Positions 17,396 to 25,680 of a stretch of 27,932 nt of DNA are shown here, piece by piece. Within the stretch, counting starts at the first letter, position 1; each line of letters opens with the position of its first letter. The notes beneath the pieces were generated by a model that was not told the origin of the DNA, did no database searches, and saw only the letters and a program-made list of their open reading frames with translations. Origin of the DNA: RECO01 sp050485385 (GTDB taxonomy: Bacteria > Pseudomonadota > Alphaproteobacteria > Geminicoccales > Geminicoccaceae). The position numbers were made by a program, and so were the translations under genes. Location: assembly GCA_050485385.1 (NCBI GenBank), contig JBJHBG010000066.1, positions 1-27,932 on the forward strand, in the 5' to 3' direction.

Positions 17396-17802
17396 GACGA
17401 TGCGATGCAGCGCACGTCGGATGAACCTCTTGAAACCGAAGGCAGCTTACGCCACCTAACTCGACTGGAGTTGGGCGGTGGCGTCGCGTCCGTCCTTCTT
17501 CGACCAACTCGGGCCATGCCGCCCGGCTCGTCGCGGGAAGAGCTGGAAGTGGATTGCCGCCGTTCGTTCGAGCGCCACCAACGTCGTCACCATCGGGGCG
17601 CCGGGTGCGACGCCGTGGCCGCAACGTCGGTCGGCAACCAACGAGGCGTCGGATGCTGCACGGCCGGAACGGACAGCCCGTCGAAACGCGGTCGCGCTGG
17701 CGGCGGCGAACCGCACGGGACGAAGGGCTGAGGCCGTCGTCTTCAGGTGCCGCGCTACGCGGGCCCGGCACCGACACTGACATGCACGCACGGGAGTTGC
17801 GG
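17396..17802 (+). other. Gap between dnaG and rpoD, probable rpoD promoter region
   Basis: A 407-base stretch with no convincing gene: a 108-codon open frame (17405-17731) has no recognisable motif and biased Arg/Gly/Ser content. It contains CTTGAA (17429-17434), which would suit either a heat-shock -35 or TTGAAA of a sigma-70 promoter, though no good -10 follows. A hairpin, CCTAACTC with GAGTTGGG (17455-17462 and 17468-17475), comes just after and has no T-run. The length suggests rpoD has its own promoter here, as in E. coli where one lies inside dnaG. Confidence 0.35.
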
Positions 17803-19830
<2,028 letters not shown>

Positions 19831-19831
19831 C

Positions 19832-19933
19832 GGCGCAGGCGGCTTTTGGTCCTCTAGAACCCCCGAGGCCGCCGCCACGTCGGTGGCCACAGGCAGAGCC
19901 TGCGCCCAAGGCGGTCCAGGGGGACCAAAAGCC
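19832..19933. repeat. Interleaved inverted repeats after rpoD (pseudoknot-like)
   Basis: Two perfect inverted repeats cross each other. GGCGCAGGC (19832-19840) pairs with GCCTGCGCC (19898-19906), while GGCTTTTGGTCC (19841-19852) pairs with GGACCAAAAGCC (19922-19933). The order A-B-A'-B' means the helices form a pseudoknot or exclude one another. Between them are further small hairpins such as GCCAC-GTCG-GTGGC and CAGGC-AGA-GCCTG. The first arm begins one base after the rpoD stop. No T-run follows, so it is not a standard terminator; it may be an rpoD mRNA end structure or a copy of a dispersed intergenic repeat. Confidence 0.6.
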
Positions 19934-19964
19934 CCCCTGATCCTTCCGGCCTCGCCGCCATGCC

Positions 19965-19993
19965 TTGACGTTCGTCCCCTGTGGCTTCGATAA
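19965..19993 (+). promoter_or_regulatory. Promoter of tRNA-Ile2
   Basis: CTTGACG (TTGACG, 19965-19970) and CGATAA (19988-19993) are separated by exactly 17 bases and place the start near 20000, five bases before the mature tRNA. The -10 box sits inside a perfect 7-bp hairpin, GTGGCTT-CGAT-AAGCCAC (19981-19998). Confidence 0.6.
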
Positions 19994-20004
19994 GCCACCG
20001 CACC

Positions 20005-20080
20005 GGGCCCGTAGTTCAGCGGTTAGAACGCGCCGCTCATAACGGTGTTGTCGGGGGTTCGAATCCCTCCGGGCCCACCA
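20005..20080 (+). tRNA. ileX: tRNA-Ile2 with CAU anticodon (lysidine-modified)
   Basis: 76 bases including an encoded CCA. The cloverleaf is complete: acceptor GGGCCCG with CGGGCCC, D stem GTTC with GAAC, anticodon stem CGCCG with CGGTG around CTCATAA, a five-base variable loop, and a T stem GGGGG with CCCTC around TTCGAAT. A CAU anticodon could be Met, fMet or Ile2; the GGGCCCG acceptor stem and overall sequence match the Ile2 type, in which TilS converts C34 to lysidine so that it reads AUA. It is not initiator-like: the acceptor's first pair is intact and the three GC pairs of the initiator anticodon stem are lacking. Confidence 0.92.
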
Positions 20081-20110
20081 TCCCGGTCATGCAGGTCCGA
20101 AGACCGTGCT

Positions 20111-20734
20111 TCAGACGTTCCTGGCGCTGAGCGCGGTGACGGTGCCGGCGCCGACGAGGGCCGTGCCGCCGACGCGGTTGACGAGGCGGACGGCCTTGGG
20201 GCTGTCGGCCAAGCGGCGCGCGCGGCTGGCCAGGAGGGCGTAGCCGAACGCGTTGGCGAATGCGAGCACCACGAACGTGGGGACGAGGATCGCCATCTGG
20301 CCCGAGAAATCCCGGGCCTGGTCGAGAAATTGCGGCAGGAATGCCACGAAGAAGACGATGCTCTTGGGATTCAGCACGGTGACCAACCATGCGTGGGCGA
20401 GCATCCGCGCCGGCTGGACGGCATGGCGACGCACGTCCGTCTCGAGCGAGGTTCCGGCACGCCAGAGCTTCACGCCCAGCCAGACGAGGTAGGCGGCACC
20501 CACCCACTTCAGCACGGTGAACAGCGTCGCCGAGGTGGCGAGGATCGCTCCCACGCCGAGCATCGACAGCGTCATGGCGGTGAGATCGCCCAGCGCCACG
20601 CCCGTCGCGGTGGGCACCGCCGCCGGCCAGCCGCGACCGAGCGCATAGGACAGCACCAGCAGGATCGTCGGCCCGGGAACGACGAGCAGGACGGCGGAAG
20701 CGACGACGAAGGCCAGCCACATCTCGAGCGCCAT
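20111..20734 (-). CDS. LysE/RhtB family amino-acid exporter
   Basis: 207 residues with about six hydrophobic segments. The N-terminal VVPGPTILLVLSYALGRG is the family motif, followed by GVALGDLTAMTLSMLG, VLKWVGAAYLVWLGVKLWR and LNPKSIVFFVAFLPQF, all typical of LysE/RhtB proteins, which export amino acids such as homoserine, threonine or lysine through the inner membrane. The start has GGAG six bases before the ATG; an upstream in-frame ATG would add a polar, Arg-rich tail and is rejected. The gene converges on the tRNA gene and leaves 30 bases between them. The exported substrate cannot be read from the sequence. Confidence 0.9.
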   Translation of the reverse strand: MALEMWLAFVVASAVLLVVPGPTILLVLSYALGRGWPAAVPTATGVALGDLTAMTLSMLGVGAILATSATLFTVLKWVGAAYLVWLGVKLWRAGTSLETDVRRHAVQPARMLAHAWLVTVLNPKSIVFFVAFLPQFLDQARDFSGQMAILVPTFVVLAFANAFGYALLASRARRLADSPKAVRLVNRVGGTALVGAGTVTALSARNV

Positions 20735-20867
20735 GACATGCTCCGCCGCAAAACACGGCGGTCGATCCGGCCGCCGTCGCATCGTTACGAGTTGTAGCCG
20801 GCTGCCCAATGGACCGGAACCCAGCGGCCATTCGAGGTCACCGGCTCGATCCTTGGAGCCATCGCGA

Positions 20868-20900
20868 CGAAAAGGGCGGCAGGTTGCCCTGCCGCCCTTT
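20868..20900 (-). terminator. Terminator of the OmpA-like gene
   Basis: A perfect 13-bp stem, AAAGGGCGGCAGG (20871-20883) with CCTGCCGCCCTTT (20888-20900), closes a TTGC loop. On the minus strand it lies 25 bases after the lipoprotein stop and ends in TTTT, so it fits an intrinsic terminator; the A/T-rich base of the stem would also let it act on the other strand. Confidence 0.8.
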
Positions 20901-20925
20901 CCTCGGTTCGGTCGGAGTGAGCGCC

Positions 20926-21768
20926 TTAGCGCTTGATCTCCACGCGACGGTTGAGGGCACGACCCTCGGGGTTGTCGCGGCCGTCCGGCGTCGTGTTCGG
21001 CGCCACCGGGCGGGTTTCGCCGAAGCTGACCGTGGTCATCAGGTCACGCGGCACCGTCTGCGCGGCCAGGAAGTTGGCGACGGAGTCGGCGCGGCGCTGG
21101 CCGAGGCGCATGTTGTACTCGGCCGAGCCGATGCTGTCGGTGTGACCCTCGATCTGCACCGGATCGCCGGCCGCCCGGACCATGTCGGCAACCTCGGTGA
21201 GCACGCCCTGGAACTCGGGCCTGATGTCGGCGCGATCGAAGTCGAACAGGATGTCGCCCGACAGGACGATGGTCGCCGGCATGCCCTCCGAGAGGATCGC
21301 GACCAGCGGGTCGCGGCAGCCCGCGAGCCAGTAGGGAGCGAAGTCGACCTGCCAGTACTCCTCGTACTCCTCGAGCACGCAGTCCATCAGCGCTTGCGCG
21401 CGGGCGGCCGTCGCCGGATCGCTGCCGCGGTTCCGGTCGATGAAGTCCCTGGTCTGCGCGTGCAGCGAGGACGCATCCTCGACGAAGTCGCTGCGCAGCG
21501 AGCGCGCCGCGAGCGGGGTCAGACCCGGCGATTGGCCACGCGCTGCCTGGACACCCTTGGTCGCGAAATATTCGGAATCGTCATAGTCGACCAGACGCCA
21601 TTCCTTCTCGGCCAGCGCGAGATATTCGCGCGCCAGCGTCTGGTTGAACGTATCGCCGGTAGCCGGCGTCGCTCGGAGTTCGTTGATCGCGCGTTCCGCG
21701 CCCAGGCCGCAGCCGGCCAGGAGCAGAGCGCCGACCAGCGACAGAGCGGTCTTGCTCACCTTGAACAT
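20926..21768 (-). CDS. OmpA family lipoprotein
   Basis: 280 residues. A lipoprotein signal peptide ends in LLLAGC, so Cys20 would be lipidated and the protein anchored in a membrane, probably the outer one. Residues of about 25-165 are a helical region of unknown fold with a WxxxxYDDSEYFATKG pattern, also seen in related alphaproteobacterial lipoproteins. The C-terminal domain (about 170-280) is OmpA-like: ILFDFDRADIRPEF, IEGHTDSIGSAEYNMRLGQR and NPEGRALNRRVEI hold the residues that bind diaminopimelate in peptidoglycan. It probably ties the outer membrane to the cell wall. A GGAGG site precedes the ATG. It is a single-gene unit with its own hairpin terminator; four Cys residues beyond the lipobox are not known to have a role. 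Confidence 0.88.
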   Translation of the reverse strand: MFKVSKTALSLVGALLLAGCGLGAERAINELRATPATGDTFNQTLAREYLALAEKEWRLVDYDDSEYFATKGVQAARGQSPGLTPLAARSLRSDFVEDASSLHAQTRDFIDRNRGSDPATAARAQALMDCVLEEYEEYWQVDFAPYWLAGCRDPLVAILSEGMPATIVLSGDILFDFDRADIRPEFQGVLTEVADMVRAAGDPVQIEGHTDSIGSAEYNMRLGQRRADSVANFLAAQTVPRDLMTTVSFGETRPVAPNTTPDGRDNPEGRALNRRVEIKR

Positions 21769-21898
21769 GTTCTCCTCCACCTCGACAACTCTGTGGTTGG
21801 CTCGGCGCCAGCGGCTCTTCGACCCCAACGACCTCACCGTCCGTTCCCGCGAGAAACGGATGCTTACCGGCCACAGGCAGGTAGCGGCATCCGAGGCT

Positions 21899-21927
21899 TA
21901 ACTACAACACATCATCCACTACGGCAA
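21899..21927 (-). promoter_or_regulatory. Possible promoter of the OmpA-like gene
   Basis: On the minus strand TTGCCG (21927-21922) and TAGTTA (21904-21899) are 17 bases apart and would give a leader of about 125 bases. Matches to consensus are modest, so this is tentative. Confidence 0.3.
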
Positions 21928-21953
21928 ATGCAACCCGCGTTCCTTGGTTCCGC

Positions 21954-22871
21954 TCAGGCCGGATCCAGGAGCACCTGTTGCAATTCTGCCCACTCCCGCG
22001 CGCTCAACCCGGACGTGGCCTGGTCCACCGGTTCCCCGCGCAGCCGCCGGCGCACCACTTCCAGTTGCCCACGGGAAAGCACGGCACCCTCCAGGCGATG
22101 TTCGACCAAAGCCCGATGAGTGAGCGGCACCCATCGTTGCAGCACGTCGAGCAGCACGCGCCCATAGGCCTGGATCTCGTGCTGCGCGTGCGGATCGGCG
22201 CGCAGGGCAACGAAGTGCATGAGGTTGTGCAGGTCGATCTTCCAGTACCACTGGGTGTAGGTCGCAAGCGGCAGCACGCCGCGCGCCAGCTCCCGGGCGA
22301 GGCCGTTTGCCTCGCTTTCGCCCTCGAGCAGTGCATCGTAGAGGTCGAACGCGGCCTCGCCTGCCGTCCGCATCCGCAACCGCACCGCCTCGGCCGCGGC
22401 GGCGTGCATGGGCGCGCCGCGCCCCTGGCGGTTCGACGCGCTCTGCGGTGCCACCTGGTCCGCCGCCGGCACGTAGAACTCCCGATCGAGGATCGAGTAC
22501 CGCGCGGAATACTCGTTCACGTTGGCCGTACGGTGCCGGATCCACTGTCGGGCGACGAAGATCGGCAGCTTCACGTGGAGCTTGATCTCGCACATTTCGA
22601 ACGGCGTGGTGTGGCGGTGGCGCAACAGGTAGTTGATCAGGCCGGCGTCCGAGCTGACGCTCTTGGTGCCCTTGCCGTAGGAGACGCGCGCCGCCTGGAC
22701 GATTGCCGCGTCGTTGCCCATGTAGTCGATTACGCGGACGAAACCGTGGTCGAGGACCGGCAGCGGTTCGAACAAGATCGCCTCCAGCGCCTCCACCGTG
22801 GCCCGGCGCGTCGGCATGGTCGCCGCCTGCTGTTCGCGGATCAGGGCACGCTCGGCATCGCCCAGGGGCAT
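21954..22871 (-). CDS. thyX: FAD-dependent thymidylate synthase ThyX
   Basis: 305 residues, typical for alphaproteobacterial ThyX. The signature RHRxxxxNExSxRY is present as RHRTANVNEYSARY (near 112-125), which binds FAD and dUMP, with LLRHRHTTPFEMCEIKLHVK before it and YWKIDLHNLMHFVALRAD after it. ThyX methylates dUMP to dTMP using methylenetetrahydrofolate and NADPH, independent of DHFR-type recycling. The ribosome-binding site AGGAG lies three bases before the ATG within a purine-rich leader. It is divergent from the tmRNA gene, the two sharing a short promoter region. Confidence 0.97.
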   Translation of the reverse strand: MPLGDAERALIREQQAATMPTRRATVEALEAILFEPLPVLDHGFVRVIDYMGNDAAIVQAARVSYGKGTKSVSSDAGLINYLLRHRHTTPFEMCEIKLHVKLPIFVARQWIRHRTANVNEYSARYSILDREFYVPAADQVAPQSASNRQGRGAPMHAAAAEAVRLRMRTAGEAAFDLYDALLEGESEANGLARELARGVLPLATYTQWYWKIDLHNLMHFVALRADPHAQHEIQAYGRVLLDVLQRWVPLTHRALVEHRLEGAVLSRGQLEVVRRRLRGEPVDQATSGLSAREWAELQQVLLDPA

Positions 22872-22901
22872 CGTCTCCTCTCCCTCAAAGCCGGGGCGGC
22901 C

Positions 22902-22930
22902 TTTTCACCGCAGCGTCGAAGGCTTATATG
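22902..22930 (+). promoter_or_regulatory. Promoter of ssrA
   Basis: TTTTCA (22902-22907) and TATATG (22925-22930) are 17 bases apart, each matching 4 of 6 consensus positions. The start would lie near 22936, giving an acceptor piece of about 81 bases, close to the size known for the Caulobacter two-piece tmRNA. Confidence 0.5.
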
Positions 22931-23016
22931 AGTAGGGTCGCTTGGTCGACTATGGCGATAAACGGCAGTCGGAATAAGCGTAGCGGACCCGGGGGCAGTG
23001 CCCGGCGCCTCCACCA

Positions 23017-23051
23017 ACACCCTCCCGGTATCGTTGCCGGCAAGGCTTCAT
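23017..23051 (+). other. Intervening segment removed from pre-tmRNA
   Basis: These 35 bases link the CCA end of the acceptor piece to the GGGGGCG start of the coding piece. Removal leaves the two RNA pieces held together by the acceptor helix and internal pairing. The 5' cut should be by RNase P at 23051/23052, the 3' trimming after A23016. Boundaries follow from the pairing. Confidence 0.75.
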
Positions 23052-23136
23052 GGGGGCGAACCAGGATCGACGCGCGTGGTAAAGGGCTGACTTTCGCTCG
23101 GCATGGTTCCGCCGTTATCGGGCCAAACGCACAAGT

Positions 23137-23172
23137 GCCAACGACAATGACGTGGCGCTCGCTGCCGCCTAA
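23137..23172 (+). other. tmRNA tag reading frame
   Basis: After an AGT that corresponds to the conserved bases before the resume codon, the frame reads GCC AAC GAC AAT and so on to TAA: ANDNDVALAAA. With the alanine carried by tmRNA itself, the degradation tag would be AANDNDVALAAA. The AANDN start is shared with Caulobacter and E. coli tags (AANDE in the latter), and the Ala-rich hydrophobic end is the ClpX/ClpA recognition part. Confidence 0.88.
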
Positions 23173-23220
23173 ACAACGGCAAGCGCGGCTCGAAGGGGCC
23201 GGGCAACAGAACCCTTCAGG

Positions 23221-23254
23221 CTCCGGGGGCTTCGGCCCCCGGAGTTCCGTTCTC
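23221..23254 (+). terminator. Terminator of ssrA
   Basis: A perfect 10-bp stem, CTCCGGGGGC with GCCCCCGGAG (23221-23230, 23235-23244), closes a stable TTCG loop and is followed by TTCCGTTCTC, a partly T-rich tail. It separates ssrA from sspB, though read-through is possible as no better promoter for sspB is seen. Confidence 0.8.
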
Positions 23255-23289
23255 GGCGGACGTTTCGGATCGACGGATAGGCGCGCCCC

Positions 23290-23805
23290 ATGGCCGAAGG
23301 TCATATTCCCTACGCCCAACTGGTCGAGAATGCGCTGATCGGCGTGGTCAAGGAGGTGCTCGAGGAGGCCTCGCGCCAGGGCATGGAAGCCCCGCATCAC
23401 TTCTACATCACCTTCCGCACCGACCATCCGGGCGTCGACATGCCGATGGAACTCCGCCAGCGCTATCAGCCGGAGATGACCATCGTCCTCCAGCACCAGT
23501 TCTGGGACCTGGAGGTCTCCGACGAGCGCTTCGGCGTGACCCTGTCCTTCAGCGGCCGGCCGCAGCGGCTGTCCATTCCGTGGAGTGCGGTCAAGGTGTT
23601 CGCCGACCCGGGCGTCGAGTTCGGTCTGCAGTTCACCCTCGCCGACCGCGAGGCCGATGCCGCGCGTGGCACGCCCGACGACGACCGTTCGGTTGCTACG
23701 CTGACCCACGGCGAGGCCGAGCCGGAATCGGCCAAGACCGACGACGAGGAAGCCCCCAAGGGTACGGCCGACATCGTCGCGCTCGATCGTTTCAGGAAGC
23801 GTTAG
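23290..23805 (+). CDS. sspB: ClpXP adaptor SspB, alphaproteobacterial type
   Basis: 171 residues. The N-terminal 115 residues form the SspB substrate-binding domain (YAQLVENALIGVVKEVLEEA, HHFYITFRTDHPGV and LSFSGRPQRLSIPW), followed by an acidic flexible linker and a C-terminal VALDRFRKR, the short ClpX-binding tail. SspB binds tmRNA-tagged proteins and delivers them to ClpXP. The gene starts 118 bases after the tag frame of ssrA and 46 bases past its hairpin, so the RNA that makes the tag and the protein that reads it are neighbours. The ribosome-binding site is weak. A small gap of 175 bases follows, holding only minor hairpins. Confidence 0.93.
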   Translation: MAEGHIPYAQLVENALIGVVKEVLEEASRQGMEAPHHFYITFRTDHPGVDMPMELRQRYQPEMTIVLQHQFWDLEVSDERFGVTLSFSGRPQRLSIPWSAVKVFADPGVEFGLQFTLADREADAARGTPDDDRSVATLTHGEAEPESAKTDDEEAPKGTADIVALDRFRKR

Positions 23806-23980
23806 GGCGTCGGCATTCAGGCCGTTTTCGCCGCCATTCCTGGCGCGAACCGCACGTTGACCGGACCGTCGGTCCGCCGATCCGACGCGACCTCCTGCCG
23901 GCCGGCCTCGCCGGCGCGTCGTCGAGCCTTCCGCATGGATCGGCGACCGCGTTGGCGCAACGTTCGGGACGGCGGTCGCT

Positions 23981-24742
23981 TCAGCCGCTGGGCCGTGTCC
24001 GGTCGTCCATGACGTAGAGCCTGAGCCGAGCCGCCGCGTTCTCCAGATGGGTCTCGGCGGCGGCCCTGGCAGCCGGCGCGTCGCGGTCGCGGATGGCTCG
24101 GAAGATGGCCTCGTGCTCGGCATGCACGTGATGGGCGAGGCCCTCGAAGCGGGCCGTGTTCTCCCGTGCTGTGCGGATGAGCTTGCGGCAACGGTGCTCC
24201 AGGAACCCCTGAAAGGTGACGAACAGCGGGTTGGCGCTGGCCTCGACGATACGGGCGTGGAAGGCGAGGTCCTCGGCGATGCCGCTCGCCCCCTCGTCGA
24301 TCGCCCGCGCCATCGCGTGCAGCGCCGCCTCGATCGCCGCTAGCTGCGGCTCGCTCCGCCGGGCCGCGGCCAGGGCCGTGGCCTGCCCCTCGAAGGCGAG
24401 CAGCAGTTCCAGGATATGGCGCAACTCGTCCTTGTCGCGCACGTCGGGGGTGGCGAGGCGAAAGACCTCGCCGCCCGGATCCTCGGCGACGAACACGCCG
24501 CTGCCTTGGCGCGCATGCACCCAGCCTTGCGCGCGGAGCTGCGCCATCGCCTCGCGCAGGACCGGCCGGCTGACGCCGAAGCGGCGCGTCAGCTCCGCCT
24601 CGCTCGGCAGCCGGTCGCCCGGCTGGAACCGTCCCTCCACGATCCAGCTCTGGAGCTGGCGGGCCAGTTCCTCCGGCAGGCTCGGCGCGCGCACGAGCCT
24701 GCCGTCGTCGGGTGTCTGCCGCGTGGTGCGTCCGGTCGGCAT
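23981..24742 (-). CDS. GntR family regulator, FadR subfamily (FCD domain)
   Basis: 253 residues. A winged helix-turn-helix is at about 18-85 (LQSWIVEGRFQPGDRLPSEA and FGVSRPVLREAMAQLRAQGW), followed by the all-helical FCD ligand domain (about 105-240), with DLAFHARIVEASANP and later His residues (HAEHEAIF, THLENAA) that fit the metal-binding Asp/His set of this domain. FCD regulators bind small organic acids or sugar acids and usually repress nearby catabolic genes. It begins 5 bases after the SDR stop, so the two are one operon, and the divergent sugar ABC operon is the likely second target. No FadR-type TGGT-N3-ACCA operator was found in the 195-base divergent gap. Confidence 0.9.
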   Translation of the reverse strand: MPTGRTTRQTPDDGRLVRAPSLPEELARQLQSWIVEGRFQPGDRLPSEAELTRRFGVSRPVLREAMAQLRAQGWVHARQGSGVFVAEDPGGEVFRLATPDVRDKDELRHILELLLAFEGQATALAAARRSEPQLAAIEAALHAMARAIDEGASGIAEDLAFHARIVEASANPLFVTFQGFLEHRCRKLIRTARENTARFEGLAHHVHAEHEAIFRAIRDRDAPAARAAAETHLENAAARLRLYVMDDRTRPSG

Positions 24743-24747
24743 CGGCG

Positions 24748-25485
24748 TTAGCCCGCGAGGTAGAGGCCGCCGTTGACGTGCAACGTGGCGCCCGTCACGT
24801 AGCTCGCCCGCGGGCTGGCGAGGAAGGTGACGCCGTCGGCGACCTCCTCCGGCGTGCCGAGCCGACCGAGCGGCGTTGCCGCCAGCACCTGCGCACCGCG
24901 CGCCGCCATCAGCGGCTGCACCATCGGGCTCTCGATCGGGCCGGGCGAAACGACGTTGACCCGCACCTTGGGCGCCAGTTCCTTGGCGAGCGAGCGGCCG
25001 AGCGCCACGATGCCGCCCTTGGCCGCCGCGTAGTGGGTATGGTCGACACTGCCGTAGTGCCCGGCGACGGAAGCGATCAGGACGATCGCGGCCCCGTCCG
25101 TCAGGGCCGGGATGGCCGCGCGGCAAAGATAGAAGACGCCGTCGAGGTTGATCGCGAGGCAGCGGCGCCATGCCTCGTCGCTCATCGTGGCGACCGCGTC
25201 GGTCGGATATATGCCGGCGCCGGGCACCAGCACGTCGATGGCGCCGAAGCGGTCGCGCGCGGCTTCGACCAGAGCCGTTGCCGCTCCAGGGTCGGTGGCG
25301 TCGTAGCGGGCGGCGAGCATGCGCTCGGCACCCAAAGCATCGGCCAGCGCCCGGCACCCCTCGACGTCCAGATCGGCGAGCACGAGGCGCATCCCCGCAC
25401 CCGCCAGCTCGCGCGCGATCGCGCCACCGATGGCTCCGGCCGCACCGGTCAGCACGCCCACCTTGCCGTCGAGCCGCCAGGTCAC
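24748..25485 (-). CDS. Short-chain dehydrogenase/reductase
   Basis: 245 residues, a classical SDR. The NAD(P) motif TGAAGAIG is at 13-20, catalytic residues are Asn113, Ser139, Tyr152 and Lys156 (YAAAK), and the C-terminal PEEVADGVTFLASPRASYVTG with HVNGGLYLAG is typical. Asp at the end of the second strand (LADLD, 36-40) favours NAD over NADP. The usual NNAG motif reads PGAG (88-91), an atypical change. By its place beside a GntR regulator and a sugar ABC transporter it probably oxidises a sugar, polyol or hydroxy acid, but the substrate cannot be set. The start is GTG, six bases after GGAGG. Confidence 0.88.
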   Translation of the reverse strand: MTWRLDGKVGVLTGAAGAIGGAIARELAGAGMRLVLADLDVEGCRALADALGAERMLAARYDATDPGAATALVEAARDRFGAIDVLVPGAGIYPTDAVATMSDEAWRRCLAINLDGVFYLCRAAIPALTDGAAIVLIASVAGHYGSVDHTHYAAAKGGIVALGRSLAKELAPKVRVNVVSPGPIESPMVQPLMAARGAQVLAATPLGRLGTPEEVADGVTFLASPRASYVTGATLHVNGGLYLAG

Positions 25486-25680
25486 GTCGGTCCTCCCCCT
25501 CGTTCACGCCAGGACCAGCTTAGCGATCCATCGCAGGAAGGCCACGCGCCGGGCAAGCGAATGGATCGGGGCGGCATGGGTTGGGGGTGGCGCCGACGCC
25601 CGACTGCGGATAAGCCCGATGGGAGAAGCCAGGGAGGTGCTGCGGCCCCAAGGCTGCGGCGAAGCGAGCGGAGAACGCGG

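Larger units (their letters stand above)
22936..23220 (+). ncRNA. ssrA: Two-piece (circularly permuted) transfer-messenger RNA
   Basis: The gene is in the permuted alphaproteobacterial order, with the 3' tRNA-like half first. The acceptor piece (about 22936-23016) has a T arm CCGGG-GGCAGTG-CCCGG and ends CGCCTCC-A-CCA. The coding piece starts with GGGGGCG at 23052. GGGGGCG and CGCCTCC pair over 7 bp with a G-U at the third pair, the alanine identity mark of tmRNA. The coding piece holds the tag reading frame (23137-23172) and a 3' stem GAAGGG with CCCTTC. The 35 bases between the two pieces (23017-23051) should be cut out during processing. tmRNA frees stalled ribosomes and tags their products for proteolysis. 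5' and 3' ends are estimated. The permuted order, the acceptor pairing and the tag are read directly from the sequence. Confidence 0.93.

Noticed and set aside
17405..17731. 108-codon open frame between dnaG and rpoD
   Set aside because: No ribosome-binding site, no motif, and composition typical of non-coding GC-rich DNA.
20005..20080. Initiator or elongator tRNA-Met
   Set aside because: The CAU anticodon fits, but the acceptor and overall sequence match the Ile2 type, and the initiator features (mismatched first pair, three GC pairs at the anticodon stem) are missing.
24712..25680. Upstream extension of the ABC ATPase frame through the SDR gene
   Set aside because: It is antisense to the SDR gene and lacks ABC similarity; the TTG at 25681 with GGAG upstream starts just before the conserved domain.
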